From the NCBI RefSeq assembly GCF_051106095.1, contig NC_135783.1, forward strand, positions 196,614,947-196,678,946: a stretch of DNA of 64,000 nucleotides, written 5' to 3'. This stretch comes from Pogona vitticeps. Its lineage: Eukaryota > Chordata > Lepidosauria > Squamata > Agamidae. The position numbers and the translations under genes are program-made. A model generated the notes under the pieces. The model was not told the origin of the DNA, ran no database searches, and was given only the letters and a program-made list of their open reading frames with translations. Shown here one piece after another: positions 58,650-64,000 of the stretch (within the stretch, counting starts at the first letter, position 1; each line of letters opens with the position of its first letter).

Positions 58650-59260
58650 ACCATTTTCTTCTTCTTTTAATTATTTTTTAAATAATTTCATTAAACAAAC
58701 ATCCATCTTAAACAACATAAACCTAACACCATAATAAAACACAATTACATAATACACCAGTGTTACCATCACCCTCAGGGCTAGCATTAATAATATTTTA
58801 AAATTTCATTCAGTCCATTTTCTTTCCAAAATGTCACTGTTTCTTCCCTCAGTGCATACCCCTTCCCTCTCCGAAATACATATTCCAAGAATACACTCCA
58901 TATTTTCTTAAAATCATTATTTTTTGATAGGCCTCTTCTTATTTTCATTTCGCATGTCAGTTTATCATTAATTGCCATATCCCATAGTTCGCTAATACCA
59001 TTCCTCTAAATTGAGCTGGCTATCATTTTTCCAGTTTCTTGCAAAAATTAACCTTGCTGCCGTAATCATTATTACTATTAAGTCCTTATTTTCTTTCAAC
59101 AATTGATCATTTTTGATGAGTTTATTGCAATAATACAATATCCATATTATTTTTATTCAATACATTTTGTCTCCTAGCCCTCTTTGTGTCAGAACCCAGG
59201 CCTTTCACATTCCATGTTAAAAACCTTAAATGTTTAACCATTCTCTAATTTATTTTTTTA
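58650..59260 (-). mobile_element. L1-type LINE 3' end, decayed
   Basis: The minus strand reads TAARLIFARNWKN and MDKLT-like words as in the C-terminus of L1 ORF2. Several frame breaks. The left end has A-rich sequence. The CT-rich stretch to 59850 may belong to the same element. Confidence 0.6.
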
Positions 59261-59858
59261 AAAAAATAATATTAGTCCTGATTTGTGATTGTCAACTATA
59301 GTGCTCCCCAAATAAAAAAATAAAAAACCCTTGAATTCCTATGGAATTCTTCTACCACCCCCTTCCCCGCTACTACTTTTCTTCCCCCCCCCCATCTTCT
59401 ATCAGATTCTTCTGGTCTCTTCTACAGACCCTGGGGTGGGGGTGGGGAATGTGTCTGGTCCTACCGGCCACCACTCTCTCCGTCTGACTCTATTATATTC
59501 TATTGAACCCCATTTTACCATATGCATATCCATAACTACTTTTTTCATATATCCGTGTTTAAATATTCATATATAAATTTCTTCACATCAGATATATAAG
59601 TATCTATAATGTTTTTGGTTTTTTTATGTTTTTCTTCCCAGAGTTCTCACTTTTATTTTCCAGTAAAAATCTTATTTATTCTTCTATTACCCGTCTCCCC
59701 ATTTTATAATCCTTTTATCTCATTTTCTTCTTGATTTTCTCTCTCTCTTTTTTTTAATATTCCTCCTCCAAATTTATCATTAACCATCACTGGGTACCTC
59801 CTTAGATACCTCCTTAGATATCTTCTTCCAAGCACTATCTTATTTTTTTTTAGCAGTA

Positions 59859-60817
59859 CAGTGGTGCCTCGCATAGCGATGTTAATTCGTTCCAAAAAAA
59901 ATCGCTATGAGAAACCATCGCTATGCGAAACACCATTTCCCATAGGAATGCATTGGAAACCGGTTAATCCGTTCCAATTGGAACGGATTGCCGTCATTAA
60001 GCGAAAAAACCCATAGGAAACATTGCTAAGCAAAACAATGTTTCCTCCATTGGAATGTATTGAAGCTGACTCAATACATTTCAATGGCTTTGCGAAGTCA
60101 ATTTTTGCAATTTTAAATGTGTCATACAAGGGGCAAAAATGGTTTTAAATGCTTGGAATAGCTTCTGCACCTTCTAAAACGGGTGCAAATGTAATTTGGC
60201 TTAGATCTGACTTTTCGTTAATTTAGGATGAATTTTTCCCCCCAACTTTTGACAGCTGTCAAAATCTGACAGCTCCATTATTTCCTATGGGGGAAAAAAA
60301 TTCACAAAAAATTAATGAAGACTCAGCAACTGTTCTAAATGCTTGGATTCGTTAGAGGACCCCCTAAGTCGTGTGCAAACCTGATTTGGCTTTGATCTGA
60401 ACTTTCGTTAATTTATGGCGAATTGTTTTCTCCCCCATAGGAAAGCATGGAGCTGTCAGATTTTGACAGGTCCATTGGTTCCTATGGGCTGAAAAAAAAA
60501 ATTAACCATAAATTAACGAAAAGTCAGATCAAAGCCAAATCAGGTTTGCACATGACTTAGGGGGTCCTCTAACGAATCCAAGCATTTAGAACCGTTTTTG
60601 ACCCTTCTAAGACACTTTTTAAATTGAAAAAAGAAACATCGTTAAGTGAAGCAGGGGACCTAAAATCGCATTCGTTATGCGAAGCATGGTCCCAAACTTT
60701 GCTAAGCGAAAATCGCCCATAGGAAACATCGTTATGCGGTGCATATTATTTTCTAAAAAACACATCGTTATGTGAATTCATCACTAAACGAGGCAATCGT
60801 TAAGCGAGGCACCACTG
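59859..60817. mobile_element. Long Tigger/mariner-like MITE (959 bp)
   Basis: Same termini (CAGTGGTGCCTCGCATAGCG to GCGAGGCACCACTG) with TA flanks, but twice the length of the others. The interior carries a second inverted repeat: GTGCAAACCTGATTTGGC near 60370 faces GCCAAATCAGGTTTGCAC near 60535. No transposase seen. Confidence 0.8.
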
Positions 60818-61283
60818 TAAATAGGAATCTGTCTTTTCAGAGAAAGGCACAAATACGTTGGTGGCAGCTTCTGATCACAGTGACTTCCTTAGTGTAACCT
60901 GAGGCAAATCTCTTTGGTTGCAACTATTTGTCTCACATACACTGTATTTGGTAATATGGGAAAGAATTTATTTTGTAAGTCCCAGCCCCCCTACACCTAC
61001 CAGTGGATCTAACCATGGGTAAACACCTAACTCAGCACTCAATATATCGCTTGGGGTTCTTATGGATTACTCTGTATATGTGAGCAGCACATATAGGAAA
61101 ACAATATGAATCTGAAGATGGAGTGTGAGTATGGGGCCAGTTTACTTGGGGCTGGCCAATGCATGACCCCCCACCTAGGCTAAACTGAAACTCCCCATCA
61201 GCTCTAGCCAGCATAGACAATGGTGAGGAAACACTATAGGCTGCAATACAGCCACACCAGAAAGGCCATTCTGGTTTTTACAG

Positions 61284-63152
61284 CCAGCTATAATGAACAA
61301 TGCCAGCGCCAGCAATAATGAAACCAGCGCCTTCTTAAATGAACAATGCAAAGAAATAGAGGAAAATAACAGAAAAGGAAAAACCAGAGATCTGTTCAGG
61401 AAAATTGGAGATATTAGAGGAACATTTTGTGCAAAGATGGACATGATAAAGGACAAAAAAGGAAGGGACCTAACAGAAGCAGAAGGCATCAAGCAGAGGT
61501 GGCAAGAATACACAGAGGAATTATATCAGAAAGATTTGGATATCCTGGAGAACCCAGACAATATAGTTGCTGACCTTGAGCCAGACACCCGGGAGAGTGA
61601 TGTCAATTGGGCCTTAGAAAGCCTGGCTAACAACAAGGCCAGTGGAGGCGATGGCATTGCAGTTGAACTATTTAAAATCTTGAAAGATGATGCTGTTAAA
61701 GTGCTACGTTCAATATGCCAGCAAATTTGGAAAACTCAACAGTGGCCAGAGGATTGGAAAAGATCAGTCTACATCCCAATACCAAAGAAAGGCAGTGCCA
61801 AATAATAGTCCAACTACTGTACAGTTATTATTATTATTTATTTTATTTATATCCCGCCTATCTAGTCAATTAAGACCACTCATTTCACACGCTAGCAAGG
61901 TTATGCTCAAAATCCTACAAGGCAGACTTCAGCAGTATGTGGACCGAGAACTCCCAGAAGTACAAGCTGGATTTCGAAGGGGCAGAGGAACTAGAGACCA
62001 AATTGCTAACATGCGCTGGATTATGGAGAAAGCCAGAGAGTTCCAGAAAAACAACTACTTCTGCTTCATTGACTATGCAAAAGCCTTTGACTGTGTGGAC
62101 CACAGCAAACTATGGCAAGTTCTTAAAGAAATCAGAGTGCCTGATCACCTTATCTACCTCCTGAGAAATCTATATGTGGGACAGGAAGCAACAGTTAGAA
62201 CTGGATATGCAACAACTGATTGGTTCAAAATTGAGAAAGGAGTACGACAAGGCTGTATATTGTCCCCCTGCTTATTTAAGATATGCAGAATACATCATGC
62301 GAAAGACTGGACTGGAGGAATCCCACGTTGGAATTAAGATTGAGGAAGAAATATCAACAACCTCAGATATGCAGATGATATCACTCTGATGGCAGAAAGT
62401 GAGGAGGAATTAAAGAGCCTCTTAATGAGGGTGAAAGAGGAGAGCACAAAAAATGGTCTGAAGCTCAAAATAAAAAAAAAAAACTAAGATCATGGCCACT
62501 GGTCCCACCACCTCCTGGGAAATAGAAGGGGAAGATATGGAGGAAGTGACAGAATTTACTTTATTGGACTCCATGATCATGGCAGATGGTGACAGCAGCC
62601 ACGAAATTAAAAGACGCCTGCTTCTTCGGAGGAAAGCGATGACAAACCTTGACAGCATCTTAAAAAGCAGAGACATCACCTTGCTAACAAAAGTCCAAAT
62701 AGTCAAAACTATGGTTTTTCCTGTAGTGATGTATGGAGCTGAGAGCTGGACCATAAAGAAAGCTGACCGCCGAAGAATTGATGCCTTTGAATTGTGGTGC
62801 TGGAGGAGGCTCTTGAGAGTCCCCTGGACTGCAAGGAGAACAAACCTCTCAGTTCTAAAGGAAATCAACCCTGAATGCTCCCTGGAAGGACAGATCCTGA
62901 AGCTGAGGCTCCAGTACTTTGGCCATCTCATGACAAGAGAAGACTCCTTGGAAAAGACCTTGATGTTGGGAAAGTGTGAAGGCAAGAGGACAAGGGGATG
63001 GCTGGACAGTGGATGGCTGGACAGTGTCTGCGAAGCCACCAACATGAATTTGACACAACTCCGGGAGGCAGTGGAAGATAGGAGGGCCTGGTGTGCTCTG
63101 GTCCATGGGGTCACGAAGAGTCGGACACGACTAAATGACTAAACGACGACGA
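61284..63152 (+). mobile_element. BovB (RTE) LINE, 1.9-kb 3' part, young
   Basis: Reverse transcriptase of BovB: NKASGGDGI, QIWKTQQWPEDWKRS, SKVMLKILQGRLQQYV, GRGTRDQIANMRWI, FIDYAKAFDCVDH, GVRQGCILSPCLF, the catalytic YADD (62368-62379), FPVVMYGAESWTIKKADRR, FELWCWRRLLRVPWTARR and [10 protein letters not shown]. Three frame breaks: a 50-bp insertion at about 61827 and small losses near 62280 and 62341. The 3' tail is ACTAAATGACTAAACGACGA. The 5' part of the LINE is absent. Oriented against ITGA4. Confidence 0.93.
61827..61877 (-). mobile_element. 50-bp L2/SINE tail inserted in BovB
   Basis: TTATTTTATTTATATCCCGCC is the common L2/SINE tail read backward. It interrupts the BovB frame between ACTACTGTACAGTT and ACTCATTTCACACGC, which are contiguous in BovB. 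Confidence 0.6.
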
Positions 63153-63782
63153 TAATTCGTTAACTGCCATGCAGTGCAAAGCATGGGGAGGGGGAGGTTT
63201 TATACCAGTGTCAGAACACAAGCTTTCCATGCAATAGGTCCTGGGTTCAAGTCTCGACATTTTTGCTTGTGAGCACATAATGCAAGACAGGCACGTGGGC
63301 ATGCACTTTAATTGGCCAGTGCCCTGTTCAGTATGTATTTACTCCAGTTATGGAACTTGCCATGTGAAATGGATGAGGTGCCCTTTGAACACCCAGTCAC
63401 ACAAGTGCATGAATATTTAACAGCATCCTGGCCACTGAAGCCTTAGAAGAGAGCTTTAGGAAAGAGAATGTGACTATGCCCAAGACATCCCAACCAACAT
63501 TCTCTCTTGGACACACAACATCCAAGGCTGCCTTAAATGCCACGTTGGACTCTGGATGCATGTAGCTCAGCACTGTTGACACTGATGGGCAGTGGTCCTC
63601 AGGTTTTGGACAGGGGTGGTGGTCTTTCCAGCCATCGCCAGAGATGTTGGGCCTGACTCCTGTTCTATCCCTGGGCAGAGCACAGCCACTGCTTCAAGGC
63701 CACTGATGCCAAGAGGGTAATGTAGGCATTGGAGGCCTGTCCAGCATCCCCTGAGCTTGCCTGCTGCCCTCAGGCACAGAGG
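63153..63782. other. No gene recognised
   Basis: A minus-strand frame at 63397-63582 is open but matches nothing I know. Not called as an exon. Confidence 0.4.
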
Positions 63783-63786
63783 TACA

Positions 63787-64000
63787 GTTGTGTTCAAAAA
63801 TTATTCAGCCCCCAATGCTGTAAAGGGGTTTAGGGACTATAGTGTACATTTGGAATTGTATTCAGAATGAAATCCTACAAGGACGTTTTAAAGAACCAAA
63901 TGCAACTAAAATAACATCAATTGTTTATGTAATACAGTAGTAAATGTTTCTTTTGTGGTTTCTTCATTGCCACAATTATTCAACCCCTTAAAGACTACCA
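63787..64000 (+). mobile_element. Tc1-like DNA transposon, left end, runs off the window
   Basis: TA then CAGTTGTGTTCAAAAATTATTCAGCCCCC, the terminus of a vertebrate Tc1-like family. A second ATTATTCAACCCC near 63973 fits a subterminal repeat. Any transposase would lie beyond 64000. Confidence 0.65.

Noticed and set aside
62422-63114. 230-residue minus-strand frame
   Set aside because: It is the antisense shadow of the BovB reverse transcriptase.
63397-63797. Open minus-strand frames upstream of BovB
   Set aside because: No homology that I recognise, and no supporting splice structure or promoter.

Overview
This is a vertebrate nuclear window, most likely from a squamate reptile. Two things support that. 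It carries squamate-typical interspersed repeats: full-length Sauria SINEs, CR1 and L2 LINEs, and young BovB/RTE copies. The only recognisable host gene is an integrin alpha-4 (ITGA4) that is clearly vertebrate but diverged from the mammalian protein as I recall it. The species cannot be fixed from the sequence alone.

Host gene. ITGA4 lies on the minus strand and fills almost the whole window. I can place 26 coding exons between 56704 (most N-terminal found) and 5142 (stop codon). All join in frame with GT-AG borders and encode 926 residues plus the stop. Adding the roughly 106 N-terminal residues that are missing gives the length of human ITGA4 (about 1030). The missing part (signal peptide and first propeller strands, expected exons 1-2) was not found and probably lies beyond the right edge. 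The encoded protein has the rest of the seven-bladed beta-propeller with three calcium loops, the thigh, calf-1 and calf-2 domains, one membrane helix, and a short tail beginning GFFKR. Two regulatory regions differ from the mammalian protein: the internal protease site and the paxillin/PKA region of the tail.

Layout. 1-5141 is 3' flank (short probable 3' UTR, SINEs, MITEs). 5142-56704 is ITGA4 exons with repeat-rich introns. 56705-64000 is upstream intron or flank: a CR1 fragment, an L1 fragment, a long MITE, a nearly full reverse-transcriptase region of BovB, and the start of a Tc1-like transposon at the edge.

Repeats. The introns hold (i) at least ten MITEs with CAGTGGTGCCTCGC-type termini and TA target duplications, plus a cousin with CAGTGGGGTCTCGACTTACG termini; (ii) hAT-type MITEs with 8-bp duplications, two sharing the same GTCTATAC target; (iii) four Sauria SINEs, two with good target duplications; (iv) two other tRNA-derived SINE families; (v) BovB pieces from about 80 bp to 1.9 kb; (vi) an older RTE split by an unclassified GA/CT-rich insert; (vii) L2, CR1 and L1 fragments. 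I see no CRISPR array, operon, rRNA or functional tRNA gene, and nothing that amounts to a new molecular system. The most useful leads are the ITGA4 sequence differences, the shared-target hAT insertions, and the YY1-like motifs carried inside the MITEs.
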